A DNA stretch of 34,890 bases from a virus: positions 1 to 34,890 of the IMG/VR virus record IMGVR_UViG_3300032073_000099; one strand, written 5' to 3'. This document shows, piece after piece, positions 15,101 through 24,109 of this stretch. The notes under the pieces are model-generated. The model was not told the DNA's origin and did no database searches. It saw nothing but the letters and a program-made list of their open reading frames with translations. Position 1 is the first letter of the stretch. Every line of letters begins with the position of its first letter. Made by a program: the position numbers and the translations under genes.

Positions 15101-18100
15101 ATATTCTAGTACCCCTTTCTTCATGAGGTAACATAATTTGACCAGTTAATATTTTTTTATTATTCTTATCAAATAAAGTAGGCAATAATCTTGTTTTTCT
15201 TCCATTACCTAAGTGACCAATTGCAGATTGTATTATAGGAGCTTGTCCACCATACCTAAAAGAATCTTCATCTATCTCGCCTTTTATTCTATTTGTAATT
15301 GACCTTCTAGTAGTAAAAAGATTATCAATATATTCTTTAGCTAAATACTTCTGAACTTGATTCATACTGTAATCCATTGGGTCAGCTGTTGAATCGTTTA
15401 ATTTTAAATAATACATTAATGTACTTAAGTGTTGCAATGAACCTTCATTTGAATCTTCTGGAATATTATTTTCTCTCATCTTTTGTTGCATAAAAGAATT
15501 TAACTTATACGGGTCGCCAATAATATCCATCATATAATCAAGATTTTCTTCTAACTCTGGTCTAATTTCTTCAAATGCTCTAGCGTGTTCACCTATATCC
15601 ATATAGTTATAATCACCAACACCTTCACTAGCAGATAGTAAATTAGCATCTTTTTCTGGTCTAAACCCTATCCCATCTATATCTATTTTTCTTATAATTT
15701 TATTTTTATTTTCTTTAATCTGAAAAGAAGACAACTCATCCCATCTCAATCCTGTCATTATTGTATCGTCTCCACCATCGTATGCTTTTGCACCAGATTT
15801 AGTAAGTAAAATATCAACATCCTTATTTAAGTTAAAAAACCCTTCTAATTGAGGAGAATGAACAAGCAAGGTCTTACCATATAATAATGTTTTTTCTTCG
15901 CCCTGAGACGAAATAACAGGCTTTATGGGGTTTGTAGAGTTTGGACTATGACCCATTAATGTATGATACTCCATCATTCTTTCTTTTGATATGTAAGCAA
16001 TACTATCAAATGCAGAAACTCTAGAATGAGCTCCACCTATAATATTTTCTAAATTATAATTTTCTAATTCTGGATATTCACCTTTAAACTCTTCTACTGT
16101 TTCTTTTATAATCCTAGACATTGATTCAGTATCATCATCCCATATTGCAATTCTATAACCTTTCTTATCCAATCTTTTCTTTAACAATTCAGATGCTTTG
16201 TTTTTACCTAAAGGTTTTCTAGCAATCAATAATTCTTGTATATAATTTTCAGTAGGTCTAACAAAACTTTTAGTTGAATATAATTTTATACGTTTTGTGT
16301 ATTTATCTACAAATTCAGAATCTGAAGAGTTCATGATTTCATAAAGAAGTTTGTTTTCTTTACTTTTAAAACCAGTTTCTAAAATTAAATATCGTGTTGC
16401 TAATTCTACTTTAAAATCATCATATAAATTTTCTTCAATTGTTTCATCAAAACTTTTCTTAATAGTATCTAATGCTTTTTTAGTTGAAGGATTTAGTAAG
16501 TCATTACCATCGCTATCTTTTTTAGTTGTGTACTCATTATAAAATCTTGTGAAGTCTTCTACAATCTTTTTAACATCTGTAGTTTTTATTACAATACTAT
16601 CCATACCATCGTATATATCTAATTTTTTAATTCCAACTTCTGATGTTTGCACAATATCTCTATCTGCTATTGAATCACCATCGGACCTATCATTTCTATC
16701 AAACTTTTCACCAAATCCATCTTCTTTGGTTATTGTATGTTGAGCTAAGTCTTGAGCAACTTGTTTTCTTATTTCTGATACTTTAGATATTAAGTCATCT
16801 GGAACACTTTCAGTTTGAAGTATATTATAAAGTCTTTCTGTTGGAACATCTGATTTATAACCAGATTCTCTTACTAAAACATTATTATCAAAAAATGAAT
16901 AATTAATTCCTAAATTTTTAAAATATTTATTTACAGGATTTTGTTGTATTACTTCTTGTTTGTCATCAAATAAAACTTTTCCATTTTCTATTTTTAACTT
17001 TTTTACAAAATCTTTATCTTTTTCACCAAAAAGTATTTGAGTAACATCTTCAACTAATTTATTTTTTTCTTCTTTATTAAATTTAGAAAATTCTTTTGAA
17101 CCTATTGCTACTCTTTCATAAAATCTATTTATAGTATCATCGGTTACTTTAGATTTTTTATCTTTTGTTCTTTCATATATATCATCAAAGTTTGTTCTTT
17201 TCTTAGATATATCTTCTCTAGAAAAATCTCTAAACTCAAATCCTCCATCTGGGTCTACATCTCTATGTTTAAAATTATATTTATCGTGAAAATCATTAAC
17301 ATTTATTGATGGATTTTTTACAACATCACTAGCATCTCCAATATATAACCTATCAATCTCTCTTCTTTTTTTAATTTCATTTTCTATAATTGTATCATCT
17401 GAAGATTGCCTAACAATAAACTTATCTATTTCTTCAAAGTTATCTAAAAGAATATTATCATTTACTAACTCAAGGTCTTTATTAACTCTTTTTATAATAC
17501 CTTGAGTTTTTAACATACTTAAAATATCAATCTGAGCTTCGTCTCCAAATTTAGATATATAATTTTTCATTCTATCTTTAACAGCATCTAAATTGCTATT
17601 TGACATAACATCAAACAATTTTTTTAATTTTATATTTTCTTTAGTTCTATCTACTCCACCATATATAGAGATTAATGTTTTTTCTAATTCTGAAATTGTT
17701 GTAGGATTTTTTATTATTATAGGACTATCAACAACTTTTACCAACCCTTCTGTGTCTTCTTTTAATCTTCTAATTTTATTATTATATAGTTTTTCTAACT
17801 GCGAGTCAGATGGTATGTCTACTTTTACAAATGAAAAACCTCTTATTCCTTTATCTGATATGACTCCTGGCCTGCTAAATATTTTATTACCAGAAAACTT
17901 TATAATGAAATTAACATCAGCAACATTAGTAACAGAATTGTTTAGTCTTGTCCTGTTTATATCATTCAATATTCCATGATAAATAAACTTTAAATTTGGT
18001 TTGTTTATTGTGTCTATTGATAATCCAAGAGTATTTAAATAGTTCTTTAAATCATCAATTCTATCGTCTTCTACATTCCTATTAGCTATTTCATCTGTTA

Positions 18101-20738
18101 AGTCGTACTTACCTATTGTTTTAATAATGCCATGTATTTTTTCTAGTTCTGAACTTCTTCCAGATTTAGAATTTATCTCACTATAATTATCTATTATTTT
18201 ACCATCTTGCAGTATTCCAACATCTTCAAGTAAACTACTTAGTTTATCATCAACTCTATCTGGAGAAAATACATCCATAACAGAATTAGTAATCTTGTTA
18301 CTTTTATTTCTTATAATAGGCATTATATAAGATTCTATTTCAGTAAATTTAAATTCTCTTCTACCATCAAAGTTTTGAATACCATTGTCAATTATTCTTT
18401 CAGAATCTCTTACTATATTATAAACAGATTTTAAACTTTCAACAGATACTATAGTGTTTTTAGATTGTTTATTTGTTGTTGCATTATTTAAACTTGTTGA
18501 TACTTCAGCTATCATCTCAAGACTACCAAGCATATCAGTTATTTCTGTTTCAGCTTCTTGTCCTTCTTTTCCACCTAACCATTCTTTGAACTCACCATCT
18601 CTTGCTCTTTTTAATAAATCATTAGAAGCTGCAAAATCTTTAGGAGTTATAATTCCTCTTCTATTAGATACTATATTTAAGTCTGTTAACCCAGCTCCAT
18701 TAATGTCTTCAAGAACTGAAACAATTGATTTTTCTAAACCAGTTGTAGCAACATCAACTTTTTCATCAGTTGCTTTTCTAAAATCGTCAATAGTATCCAA
18801 TCCTTGACTTTTAAATATTTTAAATATTTCGTCTACTTGTTCTTTTGAAAATTGGTCTTGACTTTTAACGTGTTTAAAATCTGCTCTTAATACGCTGTGA
18901 ATTGTTTCAAACTTTCCATTAGTAGGGTCAACGCTTTGGCCTGGAAATACATCATAATCTAAAAACGATTCTTCACCTAAATCTGTTCTTAGTCTTTCTT
19001 CTGTAATAGTTTCATCTGTATCACTAACTATTCTTTGTTCTTTTAAGTAAGCAGTTAACTCAGAATTATCTCTGGATAATCCAACTCCAAATCTTTCACC
19101 TCCATCATCTAAACTAGAAGCAAAAGAAGTGTTTTGAATTGGTATGTCTAAAGCTTGTAAGGAATCTCTTAATCGTTGTATTCTAGGTCCCATATCACTT
19201 TTTGCAAAGTTTCCTCTTCTTTGCATAAACGAACCTATAATAAAACTAGATATTAAATCTTCTGCTTCAACTTCATATCCTCTCATATTAGATTCAAACC
19301 AAGATACGCCACCCATTAATGTACCAGACCATGCCATTCTACCCCATATAGATTTATAATTTTCCCAAGCTTCTTTTTTTGATTCTTGTATTATTTCTTT
19401 AGAATACATTCTTCTTTGAGACATTAAATACTTTATTGCTTGGTTTTTAGCATCGTCTCCAAACTCTCTTACTAATTCTCTTTCTATTCCTTTATGAGCA
19501 AGGTCTCTATTGCCTAAACTTATTTTATAAAAATTTATATTAGAATCTTTAGTTTTTAAAATACTAGATTTACCATTCATTTTATTTACATCAGCCATAT
19601 GAGCTAATTGTTTACTAAGGTATCCTAAATCTTTATCTTTGTATGTGTTTTTTCCTAAATAACCTCTTACTCCAGCAATAAAATCATTTCTAGATTTATT
19701 CATTTTAGAAAGACCTTTGAATGGAGCGCTTCCTAAGTTTATAACAGAACCACCAATAAAACCATAACCAGCAGATTTTAAAGCTTCTCCATAATCTATA
19801 TCTCCAAAGTCTTTAGTTTCATCTCTAAATATATTTTGACCTTGTTGTGTTAAATCTAAAGTCAAATCTGCAATTGAGAATACAAAAGCATCATTTAATA
19901 ACTCTGGAAGAACTCTACCCATAAACGTATTACCATACTTTAAAGTAGCTAGTTGTTGCAAGTTTTGTACAGGAACACCTTTTTCTAATACTGCTTTCTG
20001 CATATTTCTTATAACTTTAGCTTGGTCAGCGGTCATTCTACCAAGTTTCATTTCTCTACCAATATACTTACCTATATTGCTACTAAATGAATCAGCGAAT
20101 GTAGTAGATGCTTTTTGACTTCTAGCACTTAATTGAGTAGCCTCTGTTGCTAATTTGCTTGAAAAGTCATTTACTATTTTCTTATCAAGACCAGATTGTT
20201 TTGCTACCTTACTAGCTGATTTGGTTGCAGTTTTTAGTGTTTGACCTCCAAATCGTCTTATAGCTTTTTCAGTTATTCCAGTAACTCTACCTAATCCCCT
20301 AGCAACAAATAAAGAACCCCTAACTGGTAATCCTGTTAAGTAACCTGCTCCAGTTCCTATACCACCAGCAATAGCAGCTAATGAACTTTCTTCTTGAAAT
20401 TCCCTTGCTGTTTCTTGTATTCCTAAATCAACATCTGCAAACCTTTTTAAACCAGATTCTGCAAGGCCAGGTAGATTAAATCCATATGATTCTACAAATT
20501 CATAACCACCAGCAACTGCTGATTTATAAAGAGTCTCTCCTGCGCTTTTTAATAAACCAAGATTTCTATCATCTTCTGGTTCTGGTAATCCTTGTTGAGT
20601 TAATAAAGAATTTGCAAATCTATCTACAACTTCATCTGGTTCGTCTATATTGTATTGATTTATATTAGAATATAAATTATTTTGTTGATTTTTTTTTCTA
20701 AGTTTTATAGCAGCTTGTAAAGCTTCTGGTGTAGGCAT
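12132..20738 (-). CDS. Giant virion-type two-barrel RNA polymerase (DYDAD)
   Basis: At 2868 residues this is by far the largest gene. Residues 1955-1964 read RRNPRTRPDD and, about 35 residues later, EGDYDADKVD places three aspartates at 1996, 1998 and 2000. That spacing resembles bacterial beta-prime (RAPTLHR then DFDGD) and the QDE-1/RDR and YonO enzymes (R-N-P...H-P-G-D then DxDGD), in which the aspartates hold the catalytic Mg. About 350 residues upstream, DSIAYIS (about 1576) and VDILLTKSGAK (Lys1647, Lys1651) may be the beta-like barrel. The N-terminal 500 residues contain Gly-rich hydrophobic stretches (118-152, about 325-345, 463-482) as in ejected virion proteins. The gene lies among internal-protein genes in the late operon, so the protein is probably packaged and injected to read early genes, as for the crAss-like phage virion polymerase. 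Catalytic-motif call strong; packaging inferred. Confidence 0.78.
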   Translation of the reverse strand: MPTPEALQAAIKLRKKNQQNNLYSNINQYNIDEPDEVVDRFANSLLTQQGLPEPEDDRNLGLLKSAGETLYKSAVAGGYEFVESYGFNLPGLAESGLKRFADVDLGIQETAREFQEESSLAAIAGGIGTGAGYLTGLPVRGSLFVARGLGRVTGITEKAIRRFGGQTLKTATKSASKVAKQSGLDKKIVNDFSSKLATEATQLSARSQKASTTFADSFSSNIGKYIGREMKLGRMTADQAKVIRNMQKAVLEKGVPVQNLQQLATLKYGNTFMGRVLPELLNDAFVFSIADLTLDLTQQGQNIFRDETKDFGDIDYGEALKSAGYGFIGGSVINLGSAPFKGLSKMNKSRNDFIAGVRGYLGKNTYKDKDLGYLSKQLAHMADVNKMNGKSSILKTKDSNINFYKISLGNRDLAHKGIERELVREFGDDAKNQAIKYLMSQRRMYSKEIIQESKKEAWENYKSIWGRMAWSGTLMGGVSWFESNMRGYEVEAEDLISSFIIGSFMQRRGNFAKSDMGPRIQRLRDSLQALDIPIQNTSFASSLDDGGERFGVGLSRDNSELTAYLKEQRIVSDTDETITEERLRTDLGEESFLDYDVFPGQSVDPTNGKFETIHSVLRADFKHVKSQDQFSKEQVDEIFKIFKSQGLDTIDDFRKATDEKVDVATTGLEKSIVSVLEDINGAGLTDLNIVSNRRGIITPKDFAASNDLLKRARDGEFKEWLGGKEGQEAETEITDMLGSLEMIAEVSTSLNNATTNKQSKNTIVSVESLKSVYNIVRDSERIIDNGIQNFDGRREFKFTEIESYIMPIIRNKSNKITNSVMDVFSPDRVDDKLSSLLEDVGILQDGKIIDNYSEINSKSGRSSELEKIHGIIKTIGKYDLTDEIANRNVEDDRIDDLKNYLNTLGLSIDTINKPNLKFIYHGILNDINRTRLNNSVTNVADVNFIIKFSGNKIFSRPGVISDKGIRGFSFVKVDIPSDSQLEKLYNNKIRRLKEDTEGLVKVVDSPIIIKNPTTISELEKTLISIYGGVDRTKENIKLKKLFDVMSNSNLDAVKDRMKNYISKFGDEAQIDILSMLKTQGIIKRVNKDLELVNDNILLDNFEEIDKFIVRQSSDDTIIENEIKKRREIDRLYIGDASDVVKNPSINVNDFHDKYNFKHRDVDPDGGFEFRDFSREDISKKRTNFDDIYERTKDKKSKVTDDTINRFYERVAIGSKEFSKFNKEEKNKLVEDVTQILFGEKDKDFVKKLKIENGKVLFDDKQEVIQQNPVNKYFKNLGINYSFFDNNVLVRESGYKSDVPTERLYNILQTESVPDDLISKVSEIRKQVAQDLAQHTITKEDGFGEKFDRNDRSDGDSIADRDIVQTSEVGIKKLDIYDGMDSIVIKTTDVKKIVEDFTRFYNEYTTKKDSDGNDLLNPSTKKALDTIKKSFDETIEENLYDDFKVELATRYLILETGFKSKENKLLYEIMNSSDSEFVDKYTKRIKLYSTKSFVRPTENYIQELLIARKPLGKNKASELLKKRLDKKGYRIAIWDDDTESMSRIIKETVEEFKGEYPELENYNLENIIGGAHSRVSAFDSIAYISKERMMEYHTLMGHSPNSTNPIKPVISSQGEEKTLLYGKTLLVHSPQLEGFFNLNKDVDILLTKSGAKAYDGGDDTIMTGLRWDELSSFQIKENKNKIIRKIDIDGIGFRPEKDANLLSASEGVGDYNYMDIGEHARAFEEIRPELEENLDYMMDIIGDPYKLNSFMQQKMRENNIPEDSNEGSLQHLSTLMYYLKLNDSTADPMDYSMNQVQKYLAKEYIDNLFTTRRSITNRIKGEIDEDSFRYGGQAPIIQSAIGHLGNGRKTRLLPTLFDKNNKKILTGQIMLPHEERGTRISVLSKEGKDIRILQNTKTFTIDDFIKDIEGKIPKSDEKYFTKDLLTENSTIESIHQFLEATSEITNTRYELGIISRRNPRTRPDDITLLGLKGFLPEDSGLAVEVNSWDIVNTYEGDYDADKVDYFFAHSDFMFDYIKRNQAFHVQGIDPENAQSPSNFTFQLDAKSSNRTMLKKIGTSIGYKRGIGIVQKTPRKINYLQNLANDNYLFDSVEREKWDLNVKENKETNNFDGPGKLYKSGDDEFVTVDTRTLAYYQRSAYETQYILDGANSLNRNISSNIYEWSDDFLFPDNRSSISPLEARASDLKDILANGQNSDGKRVRIFQKFKLDKESNKFKATEDLNEADKLVLREFLSQQNKLLNAFGDKSYSGGNPRKTTFYDLQIGAKNFREFHKNIYDSLAKQLKFKRKVLKKDDQKYLDALLDKEQGRFKSIDKKTRDIYDGNGGGYLDRIAVQIAKKDLFEERKQYTLDTSVYLQIENWFDSLISSPSNYKDSKEQSEDRYPDYEKVNTEQRRDLDKFTKDVVADTRSFNKSISSIKRLSNKKEIIRKSSYGWKWKKDKINKLDYVINKLKEKFQEDYKKDISKINPSDLKYKEYISVDDSNLKRSLVHANTLSALLKSSPRGYQYDNWTESLTKEQKSDLDAIKSFNKQTLGSNTLLDELLPFGQKRSILTNSKMIDYVAMHSSGISNVFELRQKYLLEKIEQHGLKFMFAYMEPIRNRDAIGVFNNRPISIPYKESKRYSHGIQVLAGIASGKKTIGMEFSEQRNLREAVEVSLDQIIKGNDYYRKFFNKDVSIRSEKDMMLDKVGIMPFDKDMQRRIKNNNQFNWLSESLPTNDFSTINKSVIGMYRDYVELMPNKKEQDYINFLTKLNDIEEYMYKRDYVNPIKYIEKRLSLDEDFEKLSKKKIYDVEGDDGEPESLKNNKLYKFNKYIKFEPTLVKKPKRLLNMLKSFNEVETSLVNGVRQMPFKDSGKEKIFKMREAQDCL

Positions 20739-20739
20739 A

Positions 20740-21807
20740 TTATTTTAATTCTTCTAAAGTAAAAGGTTTCCCAGTAGAAGGATTAATTTCTTGTAATAAA
20801 TAATCTCTTTCTTCTGGAGAAATTTGTTGTTGAGGATTAAATAATAAATCTTGTTGTTTAGCAGCTCTTTGACCTAATTTTTTAATTTGTCTATTTACAT
20901 CAGTTTCAGCTAGTCTATTTAACACTTGTTGTGTTGAACCATCATTAATCGCTCTAAGAACATCTTGTCTATTTTTTTGAACTCTATCTATAGAATAAAG
21001 AGTTTCTAATAATGGTTGTTGTTCTATTCCTATATTAGAAGCAAGTTTTTGTAAATTAACATCATTAGCAATACTACCAGCTAAATTATCTAACGATTCC
21101 ATTAAATAACTATTATTACGAATACCAGTTGCTCTACTTCTATTAAATTCAGAAGAATATATTCCAGTTAAAATAGCATCTCCGTACTTACTACCTTTAC
21201 CTATAAGTGCATCTAAATAATCTTCTTGTTCATCTTTAACAGAATCAAGAATATCATCTCTTGCTTTTTGTATAGTAAAATCTTCATTAGCTACTAAAGC
21301 AGAAACCTTAGAAAATAAAACAGGAGGAAGTATTCCAGATGATTGCATCGCATTTAAAATACTTTCACTTTGTTGATAATAGTTATTTTCTTCAGTAGCT
21401 TTATATTGGTCAAATGCATCTGCTTTTCTTTTAGCTTTTGTATTTTGCAAATTAATTCTTGCTTCTTCAAGTTGCAAATCACTTAAAGCAATATCTTGTT
21501 CTTTTCTTGTTTCTTGATATGTCGGGTCATCTAATATTTGTAATTCTTTCTCTGCTTTTTTGATTGCTAATTGTGATTTTTTTAAATCTGATTTATATTT
21601 TTTTATATCTCTACTTTCTTTTCTACCAGCTCTTAAAGATTCTTGTTTTCTTATTTGCATTAATTCTTCATTGTATTTTCTATCAACTTCTTGTTGTTGT
21701 ATTTTTCTACCCATATCTAACATAGCTAAAGATTTATCAATTTTTTGACGTTCTCTTTCGTTTTTATATTTAAGTATTGAATTTAATGCTTGTAATGTTT
21801 GTGACAT
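20740..21807 (-). CDS. Coiled-coil internal virion protein (predicted)
   Basis: A 355-residue protein whose first 150 residues are almost continuous charged coiled coil (many Lys, Glu, Arg, Gln), followed by a more globular helical part and a Gln-rich region (RAAKQQDLLFNPQQQISPEE). It ends one base before the giant polymerase-like gene starts. Long helical Gln-rich proteins beside ejection proteins are typical of podovirus internal cores. There is no sequence family I can name, so the role is inferred from composition and position. Confidence 0.65.
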   Translation of the reverse strand: MSQTLQALNSILKYKNERERQKIDKSLAMLDMGRKIQQQEVDRKYNEELMQIRKQESLRAGRKESRDIKKYKSDLKKSQLAIKKAEKELQILDDPTYQETRKEQDIALSDLQLEEARINLQNTKAKRKADAFDQYKATEENNYYQQSESILNAMQSSGILPPVLFSKVSALVANEDFTIQKARDDILDSVKDEQEDYLDALIGKGSKYGDAILTGIYSSEFNRSRATGIRNNSYLMESLDNLAGSIANDVNLQKLASNIGIEQQPLLETLYSIDRVQKNRQDVLRAINDGSTQQVLNRLAETDVNRQIKKLGQRAAKQQDLLFNPQQQISPEERDYLLQEINPSTGKPFTLEELK

Positions 21808-21809
21808 AA

Positions 21810-22310
21810 TTATCCAAAAATACCAAAGTATTTAGTTCCTGCCTGTTGTTGAGCCATTCTTTTTTGCATTTCTAATTGTTGACGTTGAGATTTCATTTCA
21901 AACTTTTGTTGTTCAAATTGAGATAATACATCACTTAAACTTTTAGTAAGTGAAATATCTATATCTTCTCTTTTTCTTTTAAATTCTTTTCTTACATCTT
22001 TTATCATATCATCATCCATTGACATATTGGCAAATCCAGTTGATTGACTAATTTGGTCTTGTTTTTCTCCAACTTGTTGTATTGTTTTTTGACCAGATTC
22101 AGATACAGATTCTAATGCTCTTTCTGATTCTAATGTAGGTAAAGCTAGACTTCCACCTAATGATTCTTGTAATGATTTTTCAGCTAATCCTAAATCTTTT
22201 AATGCATTTTGCATAAATCCAGCTTGAATACGACCTTGTTTTCTACTTCTACTTGTTTGTCCTATTTCTTGACCTGCTGTTAAAGCTAGTCCTATTGCTT
22301 GTAATAACAT
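21810..22310 (-). CDS. Small internal virion protein (predicted)
   Basis: This 166-residue ORF starts with a hydrophobic Ala/Gly stretch (LLQAIGLALTAGQEIGQ) that could associate with membrane, then turns into Gln-rich coiled coil (QQKFEMKSQRQQLEMQKRMA) and ends in an aromatic KYFGIFG. Its start shares a one-base TAATG overlap with the upstream gene. The hydrophobic N-terminus plus coiled coil resembles small podovirus ejection proteins. The family is not recognised. Confidence 0.6.
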   Translation of the reverse strand: MLLQAIGLALTAGQEIGQTSRSRKQGRIQAGFMQNALKDLGLAEKSLQESLGGSLALPTLESERALESVSESGQKTIQQVGEKQDQISQSTGFANMSMDDDMIKDVRKEFKRKREDIDISLTKSLSDVLSQFEQQKFEMKSQRQQLEMQKRMAQQQAGTKYFGIFG

Positions 22311-22984
22311 TAACTACTTTCCCCTTGAAATTGGTCAAAATAATCTCCTAAAGATACACCTTCTGGGTTATCACCAGCAGCTTTTATGGTTCTACCTTCA
22401 TCAACTAAAATTGATTTTTTACTTTGTAATAATTTACCCATATCAATATTTAATTTAGGTTCTTTTAATTTAGCATCAAACTTAGGTCTAGTATCCATCA
22501 TTGAAAAACCATCCGTAGATTCTAATAAATTTTTAACTAAAGATTTAGACTTTATTTCTTGACCTCTAGCAGCTACATCATATTTACTTCCTAGTTCTCT
22601 TTTACCTAAAAAGTATTTATCTTCTTGAGATAAAAATTCAGTTAAAGTATTTTTTTGTTTAAATACATCCATTAAAGAAATATCTGATTCTTCAACTCTA
22701 TATTGTTGTCTAGCTTCCAATGGAAGAGATTGTTCAAAGGACTCTATGTCCTTTTTTAATTTAACATCTTGTTTAACTTTTTCAACTATTGTAGAACTTA
22801 ATTCTAATCCAGAAGATAAAGTTCCAAACATTTTACCTATCTCTTGTTCTTTTATTTTAGCAAGATTAGAAGACTCTTGCGCTTTTAATAATTGTTCAGT
22901 AACTCCAGCAAGTTGTCCAGTTAATTGTCTTTGAGATTGACCTCGAGATACTATTGCTGATTTTATTTGAGATGATGTAGCCAT
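22310..22984 (-). CDS. Coiled-coil virion protein of unknown function
   Basis: The 224-residue product is helical in its first half (SRGQSQRQLTGQLAGVTEQL, then KIKEQEIGKMFGTLSSGLEL) and less ordered afterwards. It is the first gene of the internal-protein block, after a 58-base AT-rich gap (22985-23042) with no ORF and no clear promoter. Together with the next two genes it forms a set of helical proteins leading to the polymerase-like gene, so an internal-core or ejection role is likely. Confidence 0.6.
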   Translation of the reverse strand: MATSSQIKSAIVSRGQSQRQLTGQLAGVTEQLLKAQESSNLAKIKEQEIGKMFGTLSSGLELSSTIVEKVKQDVKLKKDIESFEQSLPLEARQQYRVEESDISLMDVFKQKNTLTEFLSQEDKYFLGKRELGSKYDVAARGQEIKSKSLVKNLLESTDGFSMMDTRPKFDAKLKEPKLNIDMGKLLQSKKSILVDEGRTIKAAGDNPEGVSLGDYFDQFQGESS

Positions 22985-23042
22985 ATTGATTATATACTTT
23001 TACTCTTTAATTTAATTAACATATTTATTTTATCCAATAGCA

Positions 23043-24107
23043 TTATGATGTATGTTCTGTATCTGATATTGAAAAATTAGCAGTTTCTCCAAAAGGTTGA
23101 AAAGATACATTAGTTCTACTTTTAAACCATTCTTTATCTGCTTGAGATGTTCCTCCACCACTATATCCATCATCGTATCCTCTCATTTTTATATCAATAA
23201 TTAAATTCCAAAAATCAGTATGATGAAATCCACCTGCAGTATAAATACTAAATAACTCAGTAGAACCAGAAGCAGTAGTTCCTGTTTGAGATACAATATT
23301 TAATCTATGAGTACCATAAACCTCAACACTTTGCACAGGTGGGAAAAAAGTATTCTCATTTCCATTAGATAAATTAATAACACCATCTCCACTATTAGAA
23401 TAAGAACCTGTACTTACAATATGTTTTTTAAAATGCCCTCCAATCTCACTACAACTTTTATCCATTTCAGCTTGAACATATGAAGCAGATGCTCCCATAC
23501 TTGGAGTAGCTGTAGAATCGTGACCACTTATTCCTAACTCATCTGATGTAAATTCATTTTTAGTAATTGCCAATGTTCCTTTATAAGCTTCACTATCATT
23601 TAAAACCGCATGACCATATCCATTATTAATTCTTGATACTAAATCATATTTAATAAAGTTTTGACAATAATCATTTATCCCTTCAAACCATTTACCACTT
23701 GTTGTATCTGCATATCCACCATTACTTAAAAAAGATGTAGATTTAGCTGAACCAGTAAATAAAGGTTCTTGTAATGTCATTCCTCCAGCTACCCAAAATA
23801 ATAAACAATCATAATCTCCAAAATTTAAAAATTTATTAGACCTAGAAACATCTGCAAAGTTTGATATTGTTTGAGCCCGCCAAGGGTCAGCGCTGTATTG
23901 GTCTGCGTTTGAAGAACCTGAAATAGTTCCATCGGCTATTTTGCCTCTATAATATTCATAAGCATCAACAAATTTACCAGTTTCAGAAGCGTCATCATTG
24001 TCACTATGATTAACAACGTTAATATGCAAAAATCCAGATATTAATTTTCTTGGGGGAATCTTTATATATTTTTTAATTGAAATAGGAGTTGATAAATAAC
24101 CACCCAT
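23043..24107 (-). CDS. Structural (tail-associated) protein of unknown function
   Basis: A 354-residue protein rich in Gly, Ser, Asn and aromatic residues, with segments such as FGDYDCLLFWVAGGMTLQEP and GGFHHTDFWNLIIDIKMRGY that suggest a beta-rich adhesive or lectin-like domain. It has no transmembrane segment. It lies directly downstream of a tail-fibre gene, so it may be a fibre tip, a tail spike or a receptor-binding accessory. It does not match a family I can name. An AAATAGGAG-like site precedes the ATG only weakly. Confidence 0.6.
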   Translation of the reverse strand: MGGYLSTPISIKKYIKIPPRKLISGFLHINVVNHSDNDDASETGKFVDAYEYYRGKIADGTISGSSNADQYSADPWRAQTISNFADVSRSNKFLNFGDYDCLLFWVAGGMTLQEPLFTGSAKSTSFLSNGGYADTTSGKWFEGINDYCQNFIKYDLVSRINNGYGHAVLNDSEAYKGTLAITKNEFTSDELGISGHDSTATPSMGASASYVQAEMDKSCSEIGGHFKKHIVSTGSYSNSGDGVINLSNGNENTFFPPVQSVEVYGTHRLNIVSQTGTTASGSTELFSIYTAGGFHHTDFWNLIIDIKMRGYDDGYSGGGTSQADKEWFKSRTNVSFQPFGETANFSISDTEHTS

Positions 24108-24109
24108 AA

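Noticed and set aside
16351-19359. Several plus-strand ORFs of 60-130 codons inside the giant gene
   Set aside because: They are antisense to a long, consistent coding frame, lack ribosome sites and have low-complexity Ser/Leu/Phe products typical of AT-rich antisense shadows.
12132-20738. T7/N4-type single-subunit RNA polymerase
   Set aside because: I saw no match to the usual T7-family motifs; the DYDAD plus R-N-P...P-D-D arrangement fits the two-barrel class instead.
22985-23042. TATAAT-like late promoter on the minus strand before the coiled-coil gene
   Set aside because: The TATAAT lies only a few bases before the ATG, leaving no room for a transcript leader; the stretch is simply AT-rich.
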